From DASPKW01 sp038244055 (GTDB taxonomy: Bacteria > Planctomycetota > Phycisphaerae > Tepidisphaerales > Tepidisphaeraceae): a stretch of DNA of 14,417 nt. Position 1 is the stretch's first letter; each line of letters begins with the position of its first letter. The notes under the pieces were generated by a model. It did not search any database and was not told where the DNA came from. It worked only from the letters and a program-made list of their open reading frames with translations. The position numbers and the translations under genes were made by a program. Of this stretch, positions 1 through 7,071 are shown one piece after another. The stretch is taken from NCBI GenBank assembly GCA_038244055.1, contig JBBRTW010000157.1:1-14417 (forward strand), written 5' to 3'.

Positions 1-1
1 G

Positions 2-1789
2 CCCCCCTTCGCCCAACCCGCCCCGGCCGAGCAAACCATCCCCGCGCCTATTCACCGCAGTCACCCGCTCCGCCCACTCCTCATCGCCGTCGCGATTTTT
101 TCCATCCTCTCCATTTACTGCGCCGTGAAGTCCAAGAGCTTTATGGAGGCCGATGGGCTGACCCATTTCACCTTCTCCCGCCACTGCTTCGAAGAGTGGC
201 CTTACTTCACCAATATCTGGGGCCGGCCGCTCTGCACGGCCGCTTATGCGATCCCCGCCAATCTTTTTGCCGATCCGCGCTCCAGTGTCGTCGCGGTGCG
301 CATCACCAGTCTTCTGATGGCGATCGGCTGCGCCCTGCTCACCTGGCGGGTTGCGATTCGCCAGCGAATTCGCCGGCCGGCGCTGGCGGGGATTCTGCTT
401 CTGGCCCAGCCGCTCTTTTTCTGCCATTCCTGGTCCGAGCTGACGGAGATTCCCTTCGCGCTGGTCGCGATTCTCGCATTGCTGGCGTATCAGCGGCGCG
501 GGTTTCTGGCGATGACGATCCTGGCCGGCATTTCTCCGGCCGGGCGGCCTGAAGGACTTGGGCTGATGATCCTGGCGGCCCTGGCGCTGGTCTGTCATCG
601 CCGCTGGTATTATCTCTTGGTCCTGCCGATCCCCCTGCTGATCTGGAGCTATTTCGGCTCGCTGTCGTTCGGGCCGTTCGATCATCCCTGGTATACATGG
701 CTGCCGCGCAATCTTCCGTACTCGACCGAGAGCGCGTATGGGCATGGCGACTGGTATCACTACATCCTGCTGCTGCCGGTGCTGGTTTCGCCGATGATGT
801 TTCCGTTTCTTCTCGTTGGCATTGTCGCGATGCTCGCAGCCTGCTTCCGCCAGGTGATTATTCCAACCGTCGCCGTTGCAATTCCCGCGGAGCATCAAGA
901 TGGCGTACCGCGCGCCGCCCGTGGCGAATTGGCCGGTGCCGGCGAGCCCGCCCAATCCCACGGATCGGCGGACATCCCGTTAGCAGACTATGAGGCTGCG
1001 ACGACCATCGCCGCCAGTCTTGCCCCAAACCGATTTACTCGCATATTCCACGATCACACCGCCCGCTGCGAACTGGTCATCCTCATTATCCCCCTGACCA
1101 TCCTCATCCTCCACTCCTGGCTCTGGTTCAAAGGCAAGATGGGCTCCTCCGGCGAACTGCGCTACCTTCTCTGCGTTTCCCCCTTCTGGGCCCTCATCGT
1201 CGCGCGCGGATTCGAATGGGTGTGGGATCATTTCCGTTTCCCCGACTCCATCAGCACCGCCATCGAGCTCGAATCGCCCGGCCAGCACCGCCCCGGGTTT
1301 CTCCGCTTCCCGATTCTCTATCTGATCGTCGCGATCTTCGCGGCCGCGCCGATCGTCGCCAACCGCTTCTGGACCGTCATCCCCCTGCCCCTTTACGATG
1401 GCGACAGCATGGGCAAAGCAGCCGCCGACTGGTACTCCGGCCGCAGCGACCTCCAGGCCGATTACCCGAAGGTCATGGCCACCGTTCCCTCGATCTACTA
1501 CTTCCTCGACCTCTCGCAATCGAACCCCCAGCGCGGCATGACCTGGGGCCCCGACCACGTCGCCGCTCCCCCGCCCGGCGTCATCCTCTTCTGGGACCCC
1601 ATCTACGGCACCACCAACTCCGACAAGAACTTGAGCAGCGACCAGGAGACGGTCGAGAAACACGGCTGGATCTGGATCGGCAACATCGTGTACGGCGGCG
1701 ACTGGTGCAATGTGTATCTCAGCCCGAAAACCGCATCGGGCAAGCCCGCGCCGCGGGAGCATTATTTCGCGCCGGGGCGTGTCGACTGA
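2..1789 (+). CDS. GT-C type multi-pass membrane glycosyltransferase, 5'-truncated by the window edge
   Basis: The reading frame is open from base 2. The first in-window start (GTG at 125) falls at the end of a hydrophobic stretch (LLIAVAIFSILSIYCAV) that is the first membrane helix, so the true start lies left of the window. At least 595 residues are visible. The pattern is that of polyprenyl-phosphate-sugar-dependent GT-C transferases (GT39/PMT or RgtA-D-like): a first helix, then an acidic motif in the first external loop (EADGLTHF), many helices, an S-E-L-T-E-I-P helix start and an RPEG motif (residues 141-144 counted from the GTG). An ELRYLL segment lies near residue 344, and the last 130 or so residues are probably periplasmic. 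An odd polar Ala/Gly/Pro-rich loop (about 250-312) splits two helices. Codons in the 5' half tend to end in G, those in the 3' half in C. The enzyme would add a sugar to a lipid, protein or glycan at the outer face of the cytoplasmic membrane. The class is fairly sure; donor and acceptor are unknown. Its tail overlaps the convergent gene by 28 bp. Confidence 0.72.
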   Translation, partial: PPFAQPAPAEQTIPAPIHRSHPLRPLLIAVAIFSILSIYCAVKSKSFMEADGLTHFTFSRHCFEEWPYFTNIWGRPLCTAAYAIPANLFADPRSSVVAVRITSLLMAIGCALLTWRVAIRQRIRRPALAGILLLAQPLFFCHSWSELTEIPFALVAILALLAYQRRGFLAMTILAGISPAGRPEGLGLMILAALALVCHRRWYYLLVLPIPLLIWSYFGSLSFGPFDHPWYTWLPRNLPYSTESAYGHGDWYHYILLLPVLVSPMMFPFLLVGIVAMLAACFRQVIIPTVAVAIPAEHQDGVPRAARGELAGAGEPAQSHGSADIPLADYEAATTIAASLAPNRFTRIFHDHTARCELVILIIPLTILILHSWLWFKGKMGSSGELRYLLCVSPFWALIVARGFEWVWDHFRFPDSISTAIELESPGQHRPGFLRFPILYLIVAIFAAAPIVANRFWTVIPLPLYDGDSMGKAAADWYSGRSDLQADYPKVMATVPSIYYFLDLSQSNPQRGMTWGPDHVAAPPPGVILFWDPIYGTTNSDKNLSSDQETVEKHGWIWIGNIVYGGDWCNVYLSPKTASGKPAPREHYFAPGRVD

Positions 1790-2397
1790 GCTGCCGACCG
1801 GGCAATTGAAGATGCGGATGCGATTGTTGCAACACCGATTGTCGAACTGCGCCGCCAGCCCAGCAGCATGCCTGCGATTATGCCCAGCATCAAGGCGATC
1901 CCCAGTTGCCACGCCTCGCTCGACAGCACGGTGAGGTAATCGGCCAGCCAGAACATGCCCCAAGGGTGCCCGCAATAGAGAACCCCCAATATCACCGCCA
2001 TCCCCAAAACGCGGCGCGGCCTCTCCACCGGCCGCATCCGCCACACCAGGCACTGCGCCCCCATCACCAGCAGCGCCACCACCAGCATCACGGCCGCTTC
2101 GAACAACTGCGAAATCACGAACCTCTCCAGCCGAAGCCCCCGGATCGCCCCCGCCCGCCCCGCGCTACGCACCGCACCGTCGCTCCCTAGAAAATAGTAA
2201 TAGGTCAGAATGCAATCAACCACCCACGCCACCCCCGCGAAAACCAGGCTCGCCCCCACGATACTCCTGATCGGCCACCGTGCCCGCCACGCCCCGGCGT
2301 AGTCCAACACCACCCCCGCGCCCGCACCCGTCGTCGATGACTCGCGTAATTCCATTGCAACCTCAATCCGCCGCTTGCGGCTTCGCGAACCATTCAT
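1762..2397 (-). CDS. Small four-helix membrane protein of unknown function
   Basis: This is the last gene of the minus-strand three-gene operon. The 211-residue product has four likely membrane segments: about 44-69 (IVGASLVFAGVAWVVDCIL), 99-119 (EAAVMLVVALLVMGAQCLV), 130-153 (VLGMAVILGVLYCGHPWGMF) and 164-182 (LGIALMLGIIAGMLLGW). The N-terminus is basic (SRSRKRR) and the tail Ser/Ala/Arg-rich. I recognise no family. The ATG at 2397 overlaps the TGA of the sialidase-like gene as ATGA, which favours translational coupling. An ATG at 2355 has a clear GAGG five bases upstream and is a real alternative, giving 197 residues. The 3' end overlaps the convergent glycosyltransferase gene by 28 bp, so the two transcripts share an antisense end. 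Its place in the operon suggests a membrane partner of the two exported propeller proteins, but that is inference only. Confidence 0.7.
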   Translation of the reverse strand: MNGSRSRKRRIEVAMELRESSTTGAGAGVVLDYAGAWRARWPIRSIVGASLVFAGVAWVVDCILTYYYFLGSDGAVRSAGRAGAIRGLRLERFVISQLFEAAVMLVVALLVMGAQCLVWRMRPVERPRRVLGMAVILGVLYCGHPWGMFWLADYLTVLSSEAWQLGIALMLGIIAGMLLGWRRSSTIGVATIASASSIARSAAQSTRPGAK

Positions 2398-3776
2398 TTG
2401 CGCGGCGCGGCTTCCGTTATCGGCACCGAGTCCTTCATCGTCAGCCCCCGAAAATTCTTCACCCGATGAAACGTCAGAAAATTAGCATCGTGAGCGTTGT
2501 GCGCTCCGCCCAATCCATCGTCAAAGGCTGTCCGGCAGGCGGCGATTATATCGTCGCCGTCAAAAAGCCAATCCACATACTGAAACCCGTGTTTCGCCCG
2601 ATCGGGGTGATAGAGGAGGATGCATTTGACGGTCCATTCTTTCAGGTCCGGCGAACTCACCAGCGCCAAGGTGTTCCGCGAGCCGCCCGGGTCGGCCGCG
2701 GCATGTTGCGGCGGGACGTAGTTGCTCAAGGACCAATAGAGCTTGCTGGCCGGGTCGAAACGGATCGCGAACTTCTTGCATCCGCCGGGGAAATGGATGA
2801 AACCCGTCGCGGGATCGAACGATGCCGTCTTGCCATCGGCGCTGATTTGAACGATGGCCGCGGCATCGCCATCGGGTTTGGCATCGACCCGAAGGATATC
2901 CAGCATCTTACCCTCCGGCCCCACGACGGCGTTTCCTTCCAGCCAGGCGTTGAACGTGCCATTCTTCCATTTCGGGTCGCGCGGGATGAAGTTGCTGGCC
3001 GTCCAGTTCTCCGCCTTGAGCAGGTCCGCTTCCACCGGCGCGGCGAGCATCATCGCGCTGTAGCGCTTGCCCCATTGGGTGCCGTTGGAAGCATCTTCGA
3101 TCGCCCGCCAGATTCTTCCATCGTGTACCACCACCGGCATCGGCGCGCAGTGATATTGGCCGGCAAGAAGCAGGCCGGAATCGCGATCTCTGGGCGTGGT
3201 CCAGGTGCGGCCGCCATCGCTCGATCTGCGGATGACCGCGCTGCCGTGGTGGTGAGTCGGGCCGATCAGGTAGACCGCGCCCTTGTGCTCGAAGAGGGTT
3301 GACCAGAAGGCACCATCGATCTCGGCGATGCGGGTCCAGGTGAGGCCCTTGTCGGCCGAGCGGAAGATGCGAGTGATGGCGGAGGTATGCTCGGTGGACT
3401 TGGGGCCGAAGAGGTCGTGGCTGGCGAGATAATCGCCGCCGGCGAGCGCCAGGATGCTCGGCGAACCGATGTACTGGCCGCTGGAGGCGGGGCTGTGATC
3501 GATGATGATGCCGGGGACTTTGGAGAAATCCGGTTGGGGTGCCGGGTTGATCGCAGGATCGGCGGCGCGGGCACAGTGCGCCGCCAGTATTATTGCACCT
3601 AACATGAATGCGCATCGTCCGACGGCGAAGGCACGGCCACGCGGCAACCATTTCCATTTGCGAAATTCTCCGGGTGCGTGGCCCCCGCACCCGCGACATC
3701 CCCGGCACCCCCGGCACCCGTGACATTCGGCATGGGGCAGTGCGGCGCGAGTTTCAGTGTCATTTTGAGGATTCAT
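2394..3776 (-). CDS. Exported sialidase-fold (BNR/Asp-box) protein
   Basis: The 460-residue protein has two exact Asp-boxes of the S-x-D-x-G-x-T-W type, SADKGLTW (140-147) and SSDGGRTW (185-192). These mark the six-bladed sialidase beta-propeller. The rest is rich in propeller-like strands and ends in a DANFLTFHRVKNFR segment (430-443) of the kind seen in planctomycete 'sialidase family' proteins. A hydrophobic stretch (56-70, AFMLGAIILAAHCARA, then AD) looks like a signal peptide with cleavage after ARA, so it should act in the periplasm or outside. A long N-region precedes it, including Cys every third residue from 18 to 30 (CHG then three CRG units). The ATG at 3776 has GGAG seven bases upstream and overlaps the previous gene's TGA as ATGA, so I keep it despite the unusual leader. 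I cannot show that the catalytic Arg triad and Tyr/Glu pair are present, so glycan binding, hydrolysis or another activity of this fold are all possible. Confidence 0.8.
   Translation of the reverse strand: MNPQNDTETRAALPHAECHGCRGCRGCRGCGGHAPGEFRKWKWLPRGRAFAVGRCAFMLGAIILAAHCARAADPAINPAPQPDFSKVPGIIIDHSPASSGQYIGSPSILALAGGDYLASHDLFGPKSTEHTSAITRIFRSADKGLTWTRIAEIDGAFWSTLFEHKGAVYLIGPTHHHGSAVIRRSSDGGRTWTTPRDRDSGLLLAGQYHCAPMPVVVHDGRIWRAIEDASNGTQWGKRYSAMMLAAPVEADLLKAENWTASNFIPRDPKWKNGTFNAWLEGNAVVGPEGKMLDILRVDAKPDGDAAAIVQISADGKTASFDPATGFIHFPGGCKKFAIRFDPASKLYWSLSNYVPPQHAAADPGGSRNTLALVSSPDLKEWTVKCILLYHPDRAKHGFQYVDWLFDGDDIIAACRTAFDDGLGGAHNAHDANFLTFHRVKNFRGLTMKDSVPITEAAPRK
3683..3736 (-). repeat. Degenerate 9-base tandem repeat encoding Cys-Arg-Gly units
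   Basis: Nonamers of the type CCCGGCACC (+ strand) run head to tail: two identical copies at 3701-3709 and 3710-3718, with diverged copies on both sides (cgcgacatc, cgtgacatt, cggcatggg). Nine bases preserve the frame, so on the minus strand each unit adds three residues and produces the Cys-x-Gly run at residues 18-30 of the sialidase-like protein. Confidence 0.6.
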
Positions 3777-5212
3777 GGCTTGGCTCCAGTGTCATCCAAC
3801 CCCTCCAGAAACGCGACGAATATCTGATTGATCAGCCGCCCCTCCATCATCACCGCCCGGAGATATGCGATCTTTCGGCCGTCGGGCGAGAAGACACATG
3901 CCAGCGGCCGGGGCGCATATCGATCGACCGTGCTCGCCATCAGTCGATAACTCCGGCCCGTAACCGCATGCGTGACAAACACACTATTATCCATCGTATG
4001 CGCGATCCAACGTCCATCGGGACTCCAGGAGAAGGCCGAGCCGATATCCCAGGCATTGTGCGTCACCTGCTTGGGCTCTCCGCCATTGGGAGAAACGGTG
4101 AACAACTGCACGATCCCGGCATCGTCTTTCATCAAAAACGCGATCCGCGAGCCATCGGGCGAACTGCGGAGCCAGTGCCGCGGACCCTGGATTCCCGGGT
4201 ATTTTTGCCCGGCCGTGAAGGTCAGCCGCCGTTGCACCGTGCCCTTCGGCGGGAGTGGGCGGCGGGTTGGCGTTCCTTCCAATGGGCCATCGCCCGCGAT
4301 GGTCGGATCGTTCGGAAGATCGACAATGAAGACCTCGGAAATGCGCTGGCCCGTTGCGGTAACGACCTGCCCCTGAAAAGCAATCGCACGCTCCTGGCGC
4401 GTTCCATCGGTCCGGAGGTAGCCACTGGTTCCCACCCAGGCATCCTCAAATGCTTTCTCAATGTCATCGGAGTCGGGGCGCGGCAAATCGGTGGTGCGCG
4501 TCGCCAGTACCGAAAAATGCGACCCATCGTGATTGCGCGGATGGCTCGGCGGCACTTTCACCGGGCCGGCCGGAATGCTGATGCCGACATTCCTCTGGTT
4601 GGAATCCATCTCCGGCGTTGGCGCTTTCACAATCGTCGGCAGAATCGCATCTTCGTAGGTGAAACTCACCCATCTCCCATCGCCGCTGAACACATGAACG
4701 TGCGACCCACCGCGCAGCGCGCCGGGCGTGAAGGGCGCGACCATGTTCCGCGCATCGAGATTGGCGGCGATGCCCGGATGGGCCAGGTCCACAATGACGC
4801 CCTGGCGGTGGTCGGCCGAGTATTGCCAGTCCGGTGTCGGGTTTTCCGGGCCGAGAATGAAAACGACCTTGTCCTCCGCCGGGCTGAAAGTGGCCACGCC
4901 GCATCGCGCGCCGTTGCGGGATTGGTAGATCGGCCGCACCTGGCTAGTTTCAATATTGACGCACTCGATGCGCTCGCCATCGAAAACCGCGCCTTCGGAA
5001 TTGGAGCGCTGGTCGTACACGGTCCACCGGCTGTCGGGGGACCAGACATTGATGTTGGAGAGGATATGCCCGTTGGCCGAGGTGGTGATCTGCTTCTCCA
5101 CCGCGCGCGGCGAAGGCCCTGGTTTCGATGGGTCGGCATCGTTGCCGGGATTTGGACAGCATGATGAGGAAAGTGGAACCATCAGAAGGGTCAAGAGGGA
5201 TGTCCAATGCAT
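3773..5212 (-). CDS. DUF3748 family (E. coli YidR-like) beta-propeller, putative lipoprotein
   Basis: First gene of the minus operon, 479 residues from the ATG at 5212. I recognise it as DUF3748 (the family of E. coli YidR) from conserved blocks in order: QITTSANGHILSNINVWSPD (41-60), GPENPTPDWQY (121-131), FTPGALRGGSHVHVFSGDG (161-179), QRNVGISIP (206-214), HPRNHDGSHFSVLATRTTD (224-242), and QRRLTFTAGQKYPGIQG then PRHWLRSSPDG (327-354). TolB/PD40-type strands (WSPDGRWIAH, FSPDGRKIAYL) fill the C-terminal half, so the fold is a beta-propeller. The N-terminus is a short hydrophobic signal ending in SSSCC, a weak lipobox with candidate lipid Cys at 18, so periplasmic or membrane-anchored location is likely. 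The family has no established biochemical role that I know of. A TTG at 5239 would add nine residues; ATG 5212 gives the better signal peptide, with GGAG 12 bases upstream. Its stop overlaps the next gene's start as ATGA. Confidence 0.83.
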   Translation of the reverse strand: MHWTSLLTLLMVPLSSSCCPNPGNDADPSKPGPSPRAVEKQITTSANGHILSNINVWSPDSRWTVYDQRSNSEGAVFDGERIECVNIETSQVRPIYQSRNGARCGVATFSPAEDKVVFILGPENPTPDWQYSADHRQGVIVDLAHPGIAANLDARNMVAPFTPGALRGGSHVHVFSGDGRWVSFTYEDAILPTIVKAPTPEMDSNQRNVGISIPAGPVKVPPSHPRNHDGSHFSVLATRTTDLPRPDSDDIEKAFEDAWVGTSGYLRTDGTRQERAIAFQGQVVTATGQRISEVFIVDLPNDPTIAGDGPLEGTPTRRPLPPKGTVQRRLTFTAGQKYPGIQGPRHWLRSSPDGSRIAFLMKDDAGIVQLFTVSPNGGEPKQVTHNAWDIGSAFSWSPDGRWIAHTMDNSVFVTHAVTGRSYRLMASTVDRYAPRPLACVFSPDGRKIAYLRAVMMEGRLINQIFVAFLEGLDDTGAKP

Positions 5213-5551
5213 TACGAATGGCGCTCCGGAGGATATCAAATCTTACCGGACGATGGACGTCAACAAGGGCACCGGTTGGGTCGCACCTCCCGGCAGGCAC
5301 GCACATTATCGAACGGAGTGAGTCAGCCATCCCGCGCCGCAGCGCCGTAATCGAGGTAAGTACATCCGCCAAGTGCCGAGTTGCGCCCCATAGGCGAAAA
5401 TCCATCGGGGAGCAGGTTGCTCAAATGACGAAGAAATCCATAGTAGGACTCCACGTGGTTGGGAAAGGGCCGGCCGGGCATGGTGCTTGGCCGGGCTTTG
5501 GATAATTCTGGCGGTCGCCAGTTGACGGCGGCCGCAGGTGAAGGAATGGAT
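5213..5551. other. Divergent intergenic region, no gene recognised
   Basis: This 339-base stretch separates the minus-strand DUF3748 operon from the plus-strand porin gene, so promoters for both should lie here. ORFs crossing it do not look like proteins on either strand. The only elements I can point to are GGAG/AAGGA ribosome-binding sites at its two ends and a GATAAT hexamer at 5501-5506 that has no convincing -35 partner. I see no terminator, riboswitch or repeat. Confidence 0.6.
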
Positions 5552-6853
5552 ATGAACAAGCGCAATTTGTTGGCGCTTTGTGCGGTGATGCTTGGATGGA
5601 GCGCGGCGACGAGCGGGTCGGAGCCCGTGCCGGCCGACATGCAAAAGCAGCTCGACCAGCTCAAGACGCAGGTCCGAGAGCTACAGGCGCAGAAGACGTT
5701 GCCCGCGTACACGGCGGCGGATGTGGATGCGGCGGTCGATTCGGTGGGCCGGGATGCGGAGTGGCGGACGCATCACCTGACGGATGCGGCCGGGATCACG
5801 GCGGGGTTTATGGACGACCATTTCACGATCCGCTCGGCCAGCGGCGATTTCACGATGAGTCCCGGCGTGTGGATGCAGTTCCGGAGCATCAGCAATTACA
5901 ACAATAAGTCGGCCGGTGCGAACACAGACAATGGCCTGGAAATGCGCCGGCTGAAGATCACCTTCGAAGGTGTGGCATTTTCAAAGGATCTATCCTACCT
6001 CTTCATGTGGGCGACCAACCGCAAAACGGGCGACCTTTTCAATGAGCAGGCGTACATCCGCTACAAGTTCGCGGACCACTGGGCGGTGAAGGTCGGGTCC
6101 TACAAGGAGATTTTCTACCAGGAGACCGCCGTCAGCCCGAAAAAGAAACTGGCAATCGATGTCTGCATGGGGGCGCAGGCGCTGTTCGATGGCGATGTCT
6201 TCTCGCAGGGAATCGAGCTGAATTACGACAACAACGACAACATCCAGGCGCTGCTGGGGATCACCGATGGATACGCCAGCGTCAACACCAATTTCCAAGA
6301 CCCGTCCGCCAATTCGTACGACTTCGGCATCAACGGGCGCTTCCAGTATAAGTTTTTTGGCGACTGGAAGAATTACCTCGATCCAACCTCGCTGGGCACG
6401 AAATCGGATCTGCTGGTCATCGGCGCGGGGTTCGACTGGTCGGAGAACAACAGCATCGACACGATTCGACATGGAATCGATGCGCAGTGGGAATCGGGCA
6501 AAGTCGGCGTCTTCGGCGGGTTCTTCGGAAAATACACCGCCGCCGGCAATGCGAGCGATACCTGGGATTATTCATTCGTGATTCAGGCGGGATACCTGGT
6601 CGATGCGCAATGGGAGTTGTTCGCCCGGTACAATTATCTGCGCATGGATCAGCGGCCGGCGGGAAGCGAGAACACATTCCACGAGATCACCATCGGCGCG
6701 AACTATTACCTGCATTCGCACGCGGCCAAAATCACGCTGGATTTCGGATGGCTGCCCCATGGCGCGCCCAGCAATCTGGATGCGATTGGGATCCTGGCGA
6801 ACGATGGCGGGAATGAGTTCTATATTCGAGGGCAGTTTCAGTTGTATCTGTAA
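5552..6853 (+). CDS. Porin O/P-like outer-membrane beta-barrel protein
   Basis: The 433-residue protein resembles the phosphate-selective porin O/P family (Porin_O_P, OprO/OprP). It has a signal peptide (about 1-22, MNKRNLLALC...AATSGS) and a short coiled coil (28-48, MQKQLDQLKTQVRELQAQ). Then comes a conserved start of the barrel: FTIRSASGDFTMSPGVWMQF (91-110), followed by EMRRLKITFEGVAFSKDLSY and YIRYKFADHWAVKVGSYKE. Alternating polar/hydrophobic strands continue to a barrel-type C-terminus (FYIRGQFQLYL). The N-terminal coiled coil is typical of planctomycete and Gram-negative porins that trimerise or contact the cell wall. I chose ATG 5552 because AAGGA sits six bases upstream and the signal peptide begins there; ATG 5546 and 5459 are in frame but less good. 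The solute is not determined. Next to two exported sugar enzymes it may carry anions, sugars or sugar acids. Confidence 0.85.
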   Translation: MNKRNLLALCAVMLGWSAATSGSEPVPADMQKQLDQLKTQVRELQAQKTLPAYTAADVDAAVDSVGRDAEWRTHHLTDAAGITAGFMDDHFTIRSASGDFTMSPGVWMQFRSISNYNNKSAGANTDNGLEMRRLKITFEGVAFSKDLSYLFMWATNRKTGDLFNEQAYIRYKFADHWAVKVGSYKEIFYQETAVSPKKKLAIDVCMGAQALFDGDVFSQGIELNYDNNDNIQALLGITDGYASVNTNFQDPSANSYDFGINGRFQYKFFGDWKNYLDPTSLGTKSDLLVIGAGFDWSENNSIDTIRHGIDAQWESGKVGVFGGFFGKYTAAGNASDTWDYSFVIQAGYLVDAQWELFARYNYLRMDQRPAGSENTFHEITIGANYYLHSHAAKITLDFGWLPHGAPSNLDAIGILANDGGNEFYIRGQFQLYL

Positions 6854-6960
6854 GGCTGCGGGACGGGGGCGGCCGGCTTTTTGCATAAACGGCATCGGAC
6901 CGATCCGGCGGATCAGCACATCCTGCCCATGCGAAAGGCCGCGATGCCGCGCGCAAATGG

Positions 6961-6988
6961 TTTCACTTTTCCATCGCCGATTTACAAT
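6961..6988 (+). promoter_or_regulatory. Possible promoter -10 box upstream of the oxidoreductase gene
   Basis: TACAAT at 6983-6988 matches five of six bases of the sigma-70 -10 box, within a locally AT-rich patch (TTTCACTTTT at 6961) in otherwise GC-rich DNA. The -35 match (TTTCAC, 16-base spacer) is poor. It lies 84 bases before the start of the Gfo/Idh/MocA gene. This is a weak call on base composition and one hexamer only. Confidence 0.25.
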
Positions 6989-7071
6989 CTTCCCGGCGCT
7001 GATGCTTGCCCGCGAGGCAGGCCGGCGTCACAATCATCGGCCAACACTTCACCCTAGCGGAGGACCGGATC

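Noticed and set aside
980..2053. Long minus-strand ORF opposite the GT-C glycosyltransferase
   Set aside because: It is rich in Gly/Arg/Asp/Val with no membrane or domain pattern, and mirrors codon choice of the well-supported plus-strand gene; an antisense shadow.
3608..5164. 518-codon plus-strand ORF opposite the DUF3748 gene
   Set aside because: The translation has no recognisable motifs and is Arg/Ile/Gly-heavy, while the minus strand carries a complete conserved family pattern.
5501..5527. Promoter built from GATAAT (5501) or TTGACG (5522) before the porin gene
   Set aside because: Neither hexamer has a partner at the right spacing; the TTGACG would place its -10 box over the start codon.
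6854..6890. Possible terminator after the porin gene
   Set aside because: A T5 run follows GGCCGGC, but the only stem I can draw is about five pairs with wobbles and a long loop; too weak to list as a terminator.
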